A stretch of DNA of 64,000 bases, taken from Actinomadura syzygii. GTDB taxonomy: Bacteria; Actinomycetota; Actinomycetes; Streptosporangiales; Streptosporangiaceae. The notes below the pieces were generated by a model. The model did no database searches, was not told the DNA's origin, and saw only the letters and a list, made by a program, of their open reading frames with translations. The position numbers and the translations under genes were made by a program. Shown here piece by piece: positions 52,131-60,884 of the stretch. The stretch lies in NCBI RefSeq assembly GCF_008085905.1, contig NZ_VSFF01000010.1, positions 124,001-188,000 of the forward strand, read 5' to 3'. Position 1 is the first letter of the stretch. Each line of letters starts with the position of its first letter.

Positions 52131-52556
52131 ATGGCAACGACACGTACCGCAAACGCGCACTGGGAAGGTTCACTCCTCGAAGGCCAGGGCAAGGTCTCGC
52201 TCGACTCGTCGAAGCTCGGCACCTACGAGGTGACCTGGGCATCGCGGTCCGCGGAGCCGGCCGGGCGGACGAGCCCCGAGGAGCTCATCGCAGCCGCGCA
52301 CTCCACCTGCTACTCGATGGCGCTCTCGCACGGGCTCGCCGGCACCGGCACGCCGCCGGAGAAGGTCGACACCAAGGCCGAGGTCACCTTCCAGCCGGGC
52401 GAGGGGATCACCGGCATCCACCTGACCGTCCGCGCGAGCGTGCCCGGCCTGTCCGCCGCCGACTTCGAGAAGGCCGCCCAGGACGCCAAGGCCAACTGCC
52501 CCGTGAGCAAGGCCCTCACCGGAACCACCATCACGTTGGACGCCGCCCTGGTCTAG
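52131..52556 (+). CDS. OsmC-family peroxide reductase
   Basis: 141 residues from ATG 52131; an in-frame ATG at 52113 sits too close to its GGAGG. Start MATTRTANAHWEGSLLEGQG and GRTSPEELIAAAHSTCYSMALSHGL are typical. Two catalytic cysteines are in STCYSM and ANCPVSKA. OsmC/Ohr enzymes reduce organic hydroperoxides in the cytoplasm using a dithiol. It ends just 6 bases before the convergent uppS gene. Confidence 0.92.
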   Translation: MATTRTANAHWEGSLLEGQGKVSLDSSKLGTYEVTWASRSAEPAGRTSPEELIAAAHSTCYSMALSHGLAGTGTPPEKVDTKAEVTFQPGEGITGIHLTVRASVPGLSAADFEKAAQDAKANCPVSKALTGTTITLDAALV

Positions 52557-52562
52557 TCGGGG

Positions 52563-53363
52563 TCAGCCGGTGGCGGCGGCGGGTTCCGTGCTGTTGGGGA
52601 TCGCGCCGCCGTACCGGCGGTCCCGCGACGCGTACAGCTCGCAGGCGTGCCACAGGTGGCGCCGGTCGAAGTCGGGCCAGAGGGTGTCGAGGAAGACCAT
52701 CTCCGCGTACGCCGACTGCCAGAGCAGGAAGTTGGACGTGCGCTGCTCCCCCGACGAGCGCAGGAACAGGTCGACGTCCGGGATGCCGGGCTCGTCGAGG
52801 TAGCGGGCGAACACCCGCTCGTTGATCTTGTCGGGGTTGAGCCGGCCGTCCCGGACGTCCCGGGCGATCGCCGCGGCCGCGTCCGCGATCTCCGCGCGGC
52901 CCCCGTAGTTCACGCAGAACTGCAGCGTGAGGACGTCGTTGTCGCGCGTCATCTCCTCGGCCGTCTCCAGCTCCTTGATCACGCTGCGCCACAGCCGGGG
53001 GCGGCGGCCCGCCCAGCGGACCCGGACGCCCATCGAGTGGAGCTGGTCGCGGCGGCGGCGGATCACGTCCCGGTTGAAGCCCATGAGGAAGCGGACCTCG
53101 TCCGGGGAGCGCTTCCAGTTCTCGGTGGAGAAGGCGTACGCCGACAGGTACGGGACGCCGAGCTCGATCGCCCCCATGATCACGTCGAAGAGGGAGTCCT
53201 CGCCGCGCTTGTGCCCCTCGGTGCGGGGCAGCCCGCGCTCCTTGGCCCAGCGGCCGTTGCCGTCCATGACGATGGCGACGTGCTTCGGGACGAGCCCCGC
53301 GGGGATCGGGGGCGGGGTGGCGCCGTCCCGATGCGGGTCCGGGGGCGAAACGGCCCTTCTCAA
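52563..53363 (-). CDS. uppS: Polyprenyl (undecaprenyl-type) diphosphate synthase
   Basis: 266 residues. TTG start at 53363 in a TTGA overlap with recO, behind GAGGAGAGAG. Motifs are AIVMDGNGRWAKERGL with catalytic Asp34, STENWKRSPDEV, FCVNYGGRAEI, and LRSSGEQRTSNFLLWQSAYAE. Cis-prenyltransferase making the lipid carrier for peptidoglycan and wall polysaccharides. Coupling to recO is conserved in actinobacteria. Confidence 0.95.
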   Translation of the reverse strand: MRRAVSPPDPHRDGATPPPIPAGLVPKHVAIVMDGNGRWAKERGLPRTEGHKRGEDSLFDVIMGAIELGVPYLSAYAFSTENWKRSPDEVRFLMGFNRDVIRRRRDQLHSMGVRVRWAGRRPRLWRSVIKELETAEEMTRDNDVLTLQFCVNYGGRAEIADAAAAIARDVRDGRLNPDKINERVFARYLDEPGIPDVDLFLRSSGEQRTSNFLLWQSAYAEMVFLDTLWPDFDRRHLWHACELYASRDRRYGGAIPNSTEPAAATG

Positions 53364-54142
53364 ACTCTCTCCTCGGTGGTGTCGGCGGAGCCGGCGTCAT
53401 GGCCGGGCCCCGGTTCGCGCTCGACGTGGCGCAGCGAGCGGATCCCGTGCTCCAGGTGCCATTGCAGGTAGGCGGCGACGAGGCCGCTGGCCTCCGCCCG
53501 GTGCCGCTGCTCGCTGCCGTCGGCGTACTCCCAGTCGCCGCGCAGCAGGGCCAGCATCAGCGCGAACGTCGGCGGCGCCGGGGTCGCGGCGCCCGGCTGG
53601 CGGCAGTTCGCGCAGACCGCGCCGCCCGCCGCGATGGCGAACCCGCGCAGCCCGCCGCGGACGCCGCAGCGGCAGCACTCGTCCAGCGCGGGCGCCCACC
53701 CGGCGACCGACAGCGAGCGCAGCAGGAACGCGTCCAGGACGAGCCGGGGGTCGTGGCCGCGCTCGGCGAGCGTCCGCAGCCCGCCGACGAGCAGCAGGAA
53801 CTGCCGCAGCGCGGGCTCGCCCTCCTCGCTCGTCAGCTTCTCCGCGGTCTCCAGCATCGCCGTGCCCGCCGTGTAGCGGGGGTAGTCGGCGACGATGGCC
53901 TCCCCGTACGGCCGCAGCGTCTCGGCCTGGGTGATCAGGTCGAGCGAGCGCCGCTCGTACAGCTGCAGGTCGACGTGGGTGAACGGCTCCAGCCGCGCGC
54001 CGAACCGCGACCTGGTCTTGCGCACCCCCTTCGCCGCGGCGCGGATCCGGCCGGTGCGCCGGGTCAGCACCGTCACGATGCGGTCGGCCTCGCCCAGCTT
54101 CTGGGTGCGCAGGACGATGCCTTCGTCGCGGTACAGGGTCAC
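53360..54142 (-). CDS. recO: DNA repair protein RecO
   Basis: 260 residues from GTG 54142, giving MTLYRDEGIVLRTQKLGEADRI (family start, split as TLYRDEGIVLRTQ). An OB fold is at 1-80 and a helical domain follows. The zinc site CCRCGVRGGLRGF and CANCRQPG is intact. It loads RecA at gaps with RecR. An in-frame GTG at 54160 would add six residues. Its TGA overlaps the uppS start. Confidence 0.93.
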   Translation of the reverse strand: MTLYRDEGIVLRTQKLGEADRIVTVLTRRTGRIRAAAKGVRKTRSRFGARLEPFTHVDLQLYERRSLDLITQAETLRPYGEAIVADYPRYTAGTAMLETAEKLTSEEGEPALRQFLLLVGGLRTLAERGHDPRLVLDAFLLRSLSVAGWAPALDECCRCGVRGGLRGFAIAAGGAVCANCRQPGAATPAPPTFALMLALLRGDWEYADGSEQRHRAEASGLVAAYLQWHLEHGIRSLRHVEREPGPGHDAGSADTTEERV

Positions 54143-54326
54143 CCGTTCATTCTGACGCACGGCGTCCGATGCCCCGGCTCCCCACCAGGCATCTCCCCAT
54201 GTTCTTCACATGTCCCCCGGACGGCTCCTCCCCGTCGGTTGACAATTACGTACCGTGACCGGATTCGGCCGTAGCGTCATCCCGAAAGTTGTGGCTCGAT
54301 TCCGGAAGGGCTGGCAGCGTTGTGGC

Positions 54327-55367
54327 ATGAGATGCCACATCGTGCCGCCGCACATGCTGGAACGCATCGCCCGAGACGCCGACGACCCTGCCCTGCGCAG
54401 CCGCGCCCGCCGGACGCTGGCCCTCACGTCCGCCTACGCAGCCGAACGCCGGACGGCCCCGGCCGAGGCCCCCTCCCCCTCCGAGGACTTCGTCCCGAAC
54501 CGCACGATCCACGACGCCCAGCACCGCGAGGACCTGCCCGGCCGGGCCGTCCGCGCCGAGGGCGCCCCCGCCACCGGCGACAAGGGCGTCGACCGGGCCT
54601 ACGACTGGCTCGGCGCGACGTTCGACTTCTACGAGGCCGCCTACCGGCGCAACTCGATCGACGGCGCCGGGCTGCCCCTGGTGTCGACCGTCCACTACGG
54701 CGACGCCTACGACAACGCCTTCTGGAACGGCGAGCAGATGGTGTACGGGGAAGGCGACGGCGTCCTGTTCACCGAGTTCACCGGGCCCCTCGACGTCACC
54801 GGCCACGAGCTCACCCACGGCGTCACGCAGTACACCGCGAACCTGGAGTACTACGGCCAGTCCGGGGCGCTCAACGAGTCGGTGTCCGACGTGTTCGGGT
54901 CCCTCATCAAGCAGTGGCATCTCAACCACACCGCCGACCAGGCCGACTGGCTCATCGGGCAGGGGCTGCTCGCGCCCGGCGTCCACGGCGTCGCGCTCCG
55001 CTCCATGAAGGAGCCCGGCACCGCCTACGACGACCCGCGCCTCGGCAAGGACCCGCAGCCCGGGCACATGGACCACTACGTCAGGACCCATCGCGACAAC
55101 GGCGGCGTCCACATCAACTCGGGCATCCCGAACCGCGCCTTCCACCTGGCCGCGACCGCCATCGGCGGGAAAGCGTGGGAAAAGGCCGGACGCGTCTGGT
55201 ACGAAACGCTCACCGGCGGGACACTGGCCACGGACGTCGACTTCGCCGGGTTCGCGGCGGAGACCGTCCGCACGGCCACTCGTCTGTACGGCGCCGACGC
55301 CGACGAGACGAAGGCGGTGAACCGGGCCTGGACGGGGGTAGGCGTCCCCACGGAGGCGAACGGATAG
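54327..55367 (+). CDS. Protealysin-type M4 metalloprotease without signal peptide
   Basis: 346 residues. ATG 54327 gives the subfamily start MRCHIVPPHMLERIA; upstream frame back to 54255 is not supported. A short propeptide (about 50 residues) replaces the long FTP propeptide. HELTH carries His160, Glu161, His164; GALNESVSDVFGS holds the next ligand; DNGGVHINSGIPNRAFH is the third conserved block. No signal peptide. The next gene encodes an emfourin-type inhibitor, a pairing known for protealysin-like proteases that may act inside the cell or be released non-classically. Confidence 0.92.
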   Translation: MRCHIVPPHMLERIARDADDPALRSRARRTLALTSAYAAERRTAPAEAPSPSEDFVPNRTIHDAQHREDLPGRAVRAEGAPATGDKGVDRAYDWLGATFDFYEAAYRRNSIDGAGLPLVSTVHYGDAYDNAFWNGEQMVYGEGDGVLFTEFTGPLDVTGHELTHGVTQYTANLEYYGQSGALNESVSDVFGSLIKQWHLNHTADQADWLIGQGLLAPGVHGVALRSMKEPGTAYDDPRLGKDPQPGHMDHYVRTHRDNGGVHINSGIPNRAFHLAATAIGGKAWEKAGRVWYETLTGGTLATDVDFAGFAAETVRTATRLYGADADETKAVNRAWTGVGVPTEANG

Positions 55368-55371
55368 CGCA

Positions 55372-55623
55372 GTGAGAGTGACAGTCGTCCGGAGCGGGGG
55401 GTTCGCCGGGATCGAACGGCGCGCCGAGTCCGACAGCGCCAGCGATCCCATGCTGACGCGGCTCGTCGGGCGCGTCGACCTGAAATCCATCCCCCCGCCC
55501 GGCCGAATCCCCGACCAGTTCCTCTACGAGATCGACATCGACGGCGACCGCGCGACCGTCGGGGAGGCCCAGCTCAACGGCCCCCTCCGGGAACTGGTCC
55601 ACCACGTGCTCGGTGGAGTGTAG
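55372..55623 (+). CDS. Emfourin-type protease inhibitor
   Basis: 83 residues, GTG 55372, four bases after the protease stop. Begins MRVTVVRSGGFAGIERRAE; the RSGGFAG motif and short size match emfourin, the tight protein inhibitor of protealysin-like M4 proteases. The rest contains YEIDIDGDRATVGEAQL and ends REL VHHVLGGV. It would keep the co-expressed protease silent in the cytoplasm. Inferred from motif and gene pairing. Confidence 0.85.
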   Translation: MRVTVVRSGGFAGIERRAESDSASDPMLTRLVGRVDLKSIPPPGRIPDQFLYEIDIDGDRATVGEAQLNGPLRELVHHVLGGV

Positions 55624-55633
55624 GAGCCGGCGG

Positions 55634-55660
55634 TTCGGGGGGCGCCCCGCGCCCCCCGAA
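55634..55660. terminator. Bidirectional 11-bp hairpin terminator
   Basis: TTCGGGGGGCG (55634-55644) and CGCCCCCCGAA (55650-55660), 5-base loop, between the emfourin-type gene and the convergent leuA. Confidence 0.75.
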
Positions 55661-55677
55661 GACCGTCCGCGCCGGTG

Positions 55678-57402
55678 TCACTGCTGGTCGCGTGCCACCC
55701 GGTTCACCGCCGACAGGATCGCCTTCAGCGACGCGGTGACGATGTTGCCGTCGATGCCGACGCCCCAGACCGTCGCGCTGCCGCCCGCCCCGGTCTGGAC
55801 CTCGCACTCGACGTAGGCGGCGGCGCGGGCGTCGCCGCCCGCGCTCATCGCGTGCTCGGCGTAGTCCAGGACGCGGACGTCGATCCCGACGGTGGCGAGC
55901 GCGTCCTCGAACGCCGAGACGGGGCCGTTGCCGACGCCCTCGATCTCGCGGATCTCGCCGTCCAGCCGGATGTCGCAGCTCAGCGCGTCCTTCTCGTCGA
56001 CCCGGGACGTGGCGCGGTGCGCCAGCAGGCCCGCGCGCGGGCCGCCGGTGAGGAACTCGCGCTGGAAGATGTCCCACATGAGCTCGGCGGTGACCTCGCC
56101 GCCCTCGTCGTCGGTGTGCCGCTGCACGACCCGGGAGAACTCGATCTGCAGCCGGCGCGGCAGCTCCAGCGAGTGCTCGGTCTTCATGACGTAGGCGACG
56201 CCGCCCTTGCCAGACTGGCTGTTCACCCTGATCACGGCCTCGTACGTCCGGCCGACGTCGTGCGGGTCGATCGGCAGGTACGGGACCTCCCAGCGGTGCT
56301 CCTCCACCGGGACCCCGGCGGCGTCGGCGTCGCGCCGCAGGTGGTCGAAGCCCTTGTTGATGGCGTCCTGGTGGGAGCCGGAGAACGCGGTGTAGACCAG
56401 GTCGCCGCCGTACGGGTGCCGCTCGTGGACGGGCAGCTGGTTGCAGTACTCGACGGTGCGGCGGACCTCGTCGATGTCGGAGAAGTCGATCTGCGGGTCG
56501 ACGCCCTGCGTGAACAGGTTCAGGCCCAGCGTGACCAGGCACACGTTGCCGGTGCGCTCGCCGTTGCCGAACAGGCAGCCCTCGATGCGGTCGGCGCCCG
56601 CCATGTAGCCGAGCTCGGCGGCGGCGACGGCGGTGCCCCGGTCGTTGTGCGGGTGCAGGGACAGGACGACCGAGTCGCGGCGGGCGAGGTTGCGGCTCAT
56701 CCACTCGATCTGGTCGGCGTACACGTTCGGCGTGGCCATCTCGACCGTCGCCGGCAGGTTGACGATGACCTTCTTCTCGGGCGTCGGCTTCCACACGTCG
56801 GTGACGGCGTCGCAGACCTCGACCGCGTACTCCAGCTCCGTGCCGGTGAACGACTCGGGCGAGTACTGGAAGAAGATCTCGGTGTCGCCCATGTCCTCGG
56901 CGAGCTTGGCGCACAGCTTGGCGCCCTCGACCGCGATCGCGGTGATGCCGTCGCGGTCCTGCTCGAACACCACGCGGCGCTGGAGCGTGCTCGTCGAGTT
57001 GTACAGGTGGACGATGGCCTGCTTGGCGCCGCGCACCGACTCGAAGGTCCGCTCGATCAGCTCGGGACGGGCCTGCGTCAGCACCTGGACGACGACGTCG
57101 TCCGGGATCCGGCCCTCCTCGATGATCTGCCGGACGAAGTCGAAGTCGGTCTGGCTGGCCGCCGGGAAGCCGACCTCGATCTCCTTGTAGCCCATGCGTA
57201 CCAGCAGCTCGAACATGCGTAGCTTGCGGTCGGCGTCCATGGGGTCGATCAGGGCCTGGTTGCCGTCCCGCAGGTCGACCGCGCACCAGCGCGGCGCCTC
57301 GGCGATCACGGCGTCCGGCCAGGTGCGGTCGGTCAGCTTGATCGGGGCGAACGGCCGGTAGCGCTGGAAGGGCATGCCGGAGGACTGCTGTTGCGGATAC
57401 AT
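55678..57402 (-). CDS. leuA: 2-isopropylmalate synthase
   Basis: 574 residues from ATG 57402. The long actinobacterial type (LeuA2/alpha-IPMS). Active-site motifs are LRDGNQALIDPMD, SLHPHNDRGTAVAA, and GNGERTGNVCLVTLGLN. The C-terminal leucine-feedback domain has ISRV-type CDIRLDGEIREIEGVGNGP and TVWGVGIDGNIV. It condenses acetyl-CoA with 2-oxoisovalerate in leucine synthesis. A short upstream open frame with four consecutive Leu codons suggests control by ribosome stalling. Confidence 0.95.
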   Translation of the reverse strand: MYPQQQSSGMPFQRYRPFAPIKLTDRTWPDAVIAEAPRWCAVDLRDGNQALIDPMDADRKLRMFELLVRMGYKEIEVGFPAASQTDFDFVRQIIEEGRIPDDVVVQVLTQARPELIERTFESVRGAKQAIVHLYNSTSTLQRRVVFEQDRDGITAIAVEGAKLCAKLAEDMGDTEIFFQYSPESFTGTELEYAVEVCDAVTDVWKPTPEKKVIVNLPATVEMATPNVYADQIEWMSRNLARRDSVVLSLHPHNDRGTAVAAAELGYMAGADRIEGCLFGNGERTGNVCLVTLGLNLFTQGVDPQIDFSDIDEVRRTVEYCNQLPVHERHPYGGDLVYTAFSGSHQDAINKGFDHLRRDADAAGVPVEEHRWEVPYLPIDPHDVGRTYEAVIRVNSQSGKGGVAYVMKTEHSLELPRRLQIEFSRVVQRHTDDEGGEVTAELMWDIFQREFLTGGPRAGLLAHRATSRVDEKDALSCDIRLDGEIREIEGVGNGPVSAFEDALATVGIDVRVLDYAEHAMSAGGDARAAAYVECEVQTGAGGSATVWGVGIDGNIVTASLKAILSAVNRVARDQQ

Positions 57403-57475
57403 GCGATGTGATCTCTCTGCTCGAACCTCGCGGCCGGACGTCACGCCGAAGCCCCGCAGCGAGGGAGCCGACCCG

Positions 57476-57523
57476 TTACAGGCCCCCGCTGCGGCCGCTA
57501 AGGAGGAGCAGCTCACGCGTCAC
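57476..57523 (-). CDS. leuA leader peptide (attenuator)
   Basis: GTG at 57523 encodes MTRELLLLSGRSGGL, with four consecutive Leu codons CTG-CTC-CTC-CTT, ending in TAA 73 bases before leuA. GCAGCGGGGGCC near its end can pair with GGCTCCCTCGCTGC downstream, and GC-rich alternatives follow. This is the layout of leucine attenuation. No ribosome binding site is obvious, and the frame is the continuation of the disrupted upstream gene's frame, so the GTG start is inferred. Confidence 0.6.
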   Translation of the reverse strand: MTRELLLLSGRSGGL

Positions 57524-57591
57524 GTCAGCCAAGCTAACAGATGGAATCCGGGTTCCGGAAACCGGCGTCCGGATGCTGAGACGCCGGTGTG

Positions 57592-58384
57592 TCAAGGGAC
57601 GAGCACGGACAGGCAGGTCACGCAGCCGTCGAGCGCCTCGAACTCGCTGATGTCCACGCTGGTGACGCGCAGGCCGTCCGCCGCGAGGCTCGCCGCGGTG
57701 CGCGGCGCGGACGCCGCCATCAGCACGTGGTCGGGGCCGAGCACCACCACGTGCGCGCCCGCCGGCTCCCGGACGACCCGCATGCACGGCAGCACCGAGG
57801 TGTCGACGTGCTCGGGCAGGCCGATCAGCCCGCCGTCCGGCAGCGCGGTCATCGCCGACTTGAGGTGCAGGCAGCCGCGCACGTCCACCGGGACGACCCG
57901 CCGCCCGCCGAGCAGCCGGGCGAGCTGGCAGATGCCCTCCTCGTTCGTCCGGGCGCCGCGCCCCGCGTAGACGGTGTCGCCGACGGCGAGGACGTCGCCG
58001 CCGTCCAGGGTGCCGGGCGCCTCGATCCGCTCGATCCGCAGGCCGAGGTCGCGCGGCCCGCTCCGCGCCGGGCAGCTCGCCGCGCCGGACCTCCGCCCCG
58101 GACCGGCCGAGGACGGCGAGGTCCCCGCAGACGATCAGCGCGTCCTCGATGAACACGGCGTCGGGCTGGTCGTCGGCGGCGGCGACGGAGCTCACCCGCC
58201 AGCCCGCCGACCGCAGCGCGGCGGTGTAGGCGGCGTGCTGGCGCATGGCGAGCGCCACGTCCACCGGACGCCGGTCGGCGTGCGTGACGAGGCCCTCCGC
58301 GAGGCGCGGGCCGGGTGCGCGGACGAGGGCGCGGCCCATGCCGGGCGTCAGCTCCGCGGACCTGGCGCTGGGAGCGGTCCACAT
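57592..58384 (-). pseudogene. Frameshifted dimethylarginine dimethylaminohydrolase (DDAH)
   Basis: ATG 58384 starts a DDAH/arginine-deiminase-fold protein: ALVRAPGPRLAEGLVTH, DAVFIEDALIVCGDLAVL. After GAERAAR the frame must change near 58049-58055 to continue DLGLRIERIEAPGTLDGGDVL, GARTNEEGICQLARLL, CLHLKSAM and the catalytic Cys region DGCVTCLSVLVP ending at 57592. The change fits loss of one CG pair in a GCGCG run or an equivalent +1. Family enzymes hydrolyse methylated arginine to citrulline. All catalytic parts are otherwise intact, so this is either a recent mutation or a sequencing error. Confidence 0.8.
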
Positions 58385-58996
58385 CTAGCGCGCAGCTCCC
58401 TCGGTGGTCACGATCACGCCGAGCGCGTAGGCGGGCGACATGCCGAGCAGGTCCGCGATACCGTGCAGTTCGCGCCGCTGCGGCTCGCCGAGCGGCCCGG
58501 AGGCCAGCCCGATCCGGACGACCTGCGCGAGGAACCACTCCTTGGCCTCCACGGCGAGCTGCGCCCCGGCGCCGACGACCTCGCGCTCCAGGAACGTCCG
58601 GCGCAGCGCGAGGTCGGCGTCGATCGCCCCGCCGTCGTACTCGGGCTCGCCGTAGCCGGTCACGGTCTCCACGGCGCGGGCGCGGGCCGCCGCGTTCCCG
58701 GGGTCGCCCGCGCGGAGCACCAGCGCGGCCGCGGCCCGCATGCCCGCCGCGAGGGTTTCGGCCATCCGCTGCGCGGTCGGCGTCCGCAGGGCCGAGACGG
58801 GGAAGCGGGCCCGGCACGTCCGGCACTCCACGGACTGGCCGAGCCGCCACAGCGGCACCAGCGGGACGAAGAACACCGAGAGCCAGCGCCGCCCGGCGCG
58901 CCTGCGGTAGGCGCGGTCGCCCCCGCACTGCGGGCAGTGGAACGTCCCCTCGCTGACCGTACGGAACACCGCCGTCAGGCCGAAAACGAGCAACAC
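58385..58996 (-). CDS. Zinc-ribbon protein with TerB-like C-terminal domain
   Basis: 203 residues, GTG 58996 behind GGAGGAGAG. A hydrophobic N-terminus (LLVFGLTAVFR) precedes two ribbon halves, FHCPQCGGDRAY and CRTCRARF, with a hydrophobic stretch WLSVFFVPLVPLW between them. The C-terminal about 60 residues (FLAQVVRIGLASGPLGEPQ, ELHGIADLLGMSPAYALGV) look like the helical TerB-type domain, though without clear acidic metal sites. It ends directly before the DDAH ATG, so they form one transcript. Function unknown; the TerB link is a weak inference. Confidence 0.75.
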   Translation of the reverse strand: MLLVFGLTAVFRTVSEGTFHCPQCGGDRAYRRRAGRRWLSVFFVPLVPLWRLGQSVECRTCRARFPVSALRTPTAQRMAETLAAGMRAAAALVLRAGDPGNAAARARAVETVTGYGEPEYDGGAIDADLALRRTFLEREVVGAGAQLAVEAKEWFLAQVVRIGLASGPLGEPQRRELHGIADLLGMSPAYALGVIVTTEGAAR

Positions 58997-59096
58997 CGGC
59001 GCTCTCCTCCCATAACGGACTCCTTACAAACTACCGATCGGCGGGGCCCGACGTGGCCGTCCCGGCCAACGGCATCCCTGCGTTTACGCTGGGTTC

Positions 59097-59912
59097 ATGA
59101 CCGGTGACCTGGGTTCCGAGGCGGGCCGCGCGCGGTCGCGCCCGTCCTTCCTGCCGCCCGTCGACGGCTACCCGCCGCCCCAGGCGGAGGCGCAGGCAGA
59201 GCCCGCTCCGGCGGCGGAGCGGCCCGTGCGGTACGGCGGCGCCGCGTGGACGCTCGCGCTGATCGCCGCCGCGGCGGCCCTGGTGGTGTCGGCGTTCCTG
59301 CCGTGGGCGCACGCGTCGATCGTCGTCGAGCTGTTCGGGCAGCCGGTCGGCCGCGACATCGGCAGCGTCGCCGGGATCGACGCCGACGACCTCGTGCTCG
59401 CCGTCCCGGTGCTGGCGGTGATCGCGATCGCGCTCGCGTTCGGCGACCTGCTCGGCCGCGACCCCCGGATCGGCGGCCTCGCCGCCATCCCCGGGACGCT
59501 CGCCCTGCTGATGTGCGGGGTGTTCGTGCTGCGGCTCGGCGACGTCCGCGACAACCTGCCGCAGAGCGGGCTCGACGTCGGGTACCAGATCACCGTCCGC
59601 TACGGCTGGTACACGGCGGTGATCACGTCGCTGCTGGTGGTGGGGTTCAGCCTGGCCCGCCCGATCGGCGAGCGGGTGTCCAAGCCGCGGCGGCGGGACG
59701 CCGCGGAGCAGTACCCCCAGTACGACCAGGATCAGCAGTACGACCAGGGCCAGCAGTACTACGCGGATCCGCGGTACCAGGCCGACCCCTACGCGGTCTG
59801 GCCTCAGGAGGACCAGGCGTGGGGCCGCCGCGAGGAGCCGAACGACCACGGCGAACCGGAGCCGCGCCAGACGCCGGACGCCCCCGAGGAGCCGAAGCGG
59901 GATCAGTCGTAG
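59097..59912 (+). CDS. Unrecognised four-helix membrane protein with Gln/Tyr-rich tail
   Basis: 271 residues from ATG 59097. N-terminal 45 residues are Pro/Ala-rich. Four membrane helices lie near 48-70, 100-118, 123-145 and 165-188, separated by short loops. The C-terminal 75 residues are hydrophilic with YDQDQQYDQGQQYY-type repeats and end EEPKRDQS. Typical of uncharacterised actinomycete envelope proteins; I do not recognise a named family. Its end overlaps era by 10 bases in convergent orientation. Confidence 0.8.
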   Translation: MTGDLGSEAGRARSRPSFLPPVDGYPPPQAEAQAEPAPAAERPVRYGGAAWTLALIAAAAALVVSAFLPWAHASIVVELFGQPVGRDIGSVAGIDADDLVLAVPVLAVIAIALAFGDLLGRDPRIGGLAAIPGTLALLMCGVFVLRLGDVRDNLPQSGLDVGYQITVRYGWYTAVITSLLVVGFSLARPIGERVSKPRRRDAAEQYPQYDQDQQYDQGQQYYADPRYQADPYAVWPQEDQAWGRREEPNDHGEPEPRQTPDAPEEPKRDQS

Positions 59913-60865
59913 AAGCCGAGGCGGCGGAGCTGCTTCGGGTCGCACTGCCAGTCCTTCAGGACGCTGACCCGCAGGTCGAGGAACACCTTCGTGCCGAGCA
60001 GCGCCTCGATCTGGCGGCGCGCCGCCGCACCGACCTCGCGGAGCCGGGCACCCTTGTGCCCGATGATGATGCCCTTCTGGCTGGAGCGCTCGACGAACAG
60101 GTGCGCGTAGACGTCGACGAGGTCGGCGCGCCCCTCGCGGGCGTTCATCTCGTCGACGACGACGGCGATCGAGTGGGGCAGCTCGTCCCGGACGCCCTCC
60201 AGCGCCGCCTCCCTGATCAGCTCCGCGACGAGGACCTGCTCGGGCTCGTCGGTGAGGTCGCCCTCCGGGTAGAGGGGCATGCCGTCCGGGAGGTGGGAGA
60301 TCAGCAGGTCGCCGACCAGATCGACCTGGAACCCGCGCTCCGCCGAGCACGGCACGATGTCGGCGAAGTCGCCGAGCCCGCCGACCGAGGCGAGCCGCTC
60401 GGCGACCTGGTCGGGCGAGGCGAGGTCGGTCTTGGTCACGATCGCGACGACCGGGGTCTTCTTCACGCCCGCGAGCTCGCGGGCGATGTACTTGTCGCCG
60501 GGGCCGACGGGCTGGTCGGCAGGGACGCAGAAGCCGATCACGTCCACCTCGGTCAGCGTGGACCGGACGAGGCTGTCGAGCCGCTCCCCGAGCAGGGTCC
60601 GCGGCTTGTGCAGGCCGGGGGTGTCGACGACGACGAGCTGCGCGTCCGGCCGGTGGACGATCCCGCGGATCGCCCGGCGGGTCGTCTGCGGGCGGCTGCT
60701 GGTGATCGCGACCTTGGTGCCGACCAGGGCGTTCATCAGGGTCGACTTGCCGACGTTGGGCCGTCCGATGAAGCAGGCGAACCCCGCCCGGAACCCCTCG
60801 GGCGTCCCGTCTCCCAGTCTCGTCACCTTCCAATTGTCGCCCACCCGGACCAGGGCTTCCGCCAT
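59903..60865 (-). CDS. era: GTPase Era
   Basis: 320 residues from ATG 60865. G1 GRPNVGKS at 34-41, the switch RPQTTRRAIRGIV, G3 DTPGLHKP, G4 TKTD, and a C-terminal KH domain with KGIIIGHKGARLREVG. Era binds 16S rRNA and matures the small ribosomal subunit. The N-terminal 25 residues (RVGDNWKVTRLGDGTPEG) are an actinobacterial extension. Upstream lies a regulator gene on the same strand with 19 bases between. Confidence 0.95.
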   Translation of the reverse strand: MAEALVRVGDNWKVTRLGDGTPEGFRAGFACFIGRPNVGKSTLMNALVGTKVAITSSRPQTTRRAIRGIVHRPDAQLVVVDTPGLHKPRTLLGERLDSLVRSTLTEVDVIGFCVPADQPVGPGDKYIARELAGVKKTPVVAIVTKTDLASPDQVAERLASVGGLGDFADIVPCSAERGFQVDLVGDLLISHLPDGMPLYPEGDLTDEPEQVLVAELIREAALEGVRDELPHSIAVVVDEMNAREGRADLVDVYAHLFVERSSQKGIIIGHKGARLREVGAAARRQIEALLGTKVFLDLRVSVLKDWQCDPKQLRRLGFYD

Positions 60866-60884
60866 TCCGGTCAGGCGGCTCCGG

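Noticed and set aside
57403..57600. T-box riboswitch upstream of leuA
   Set aside because: No T-box core or specifier loop is seen; a Leu-run leader peptide explains regulation better.
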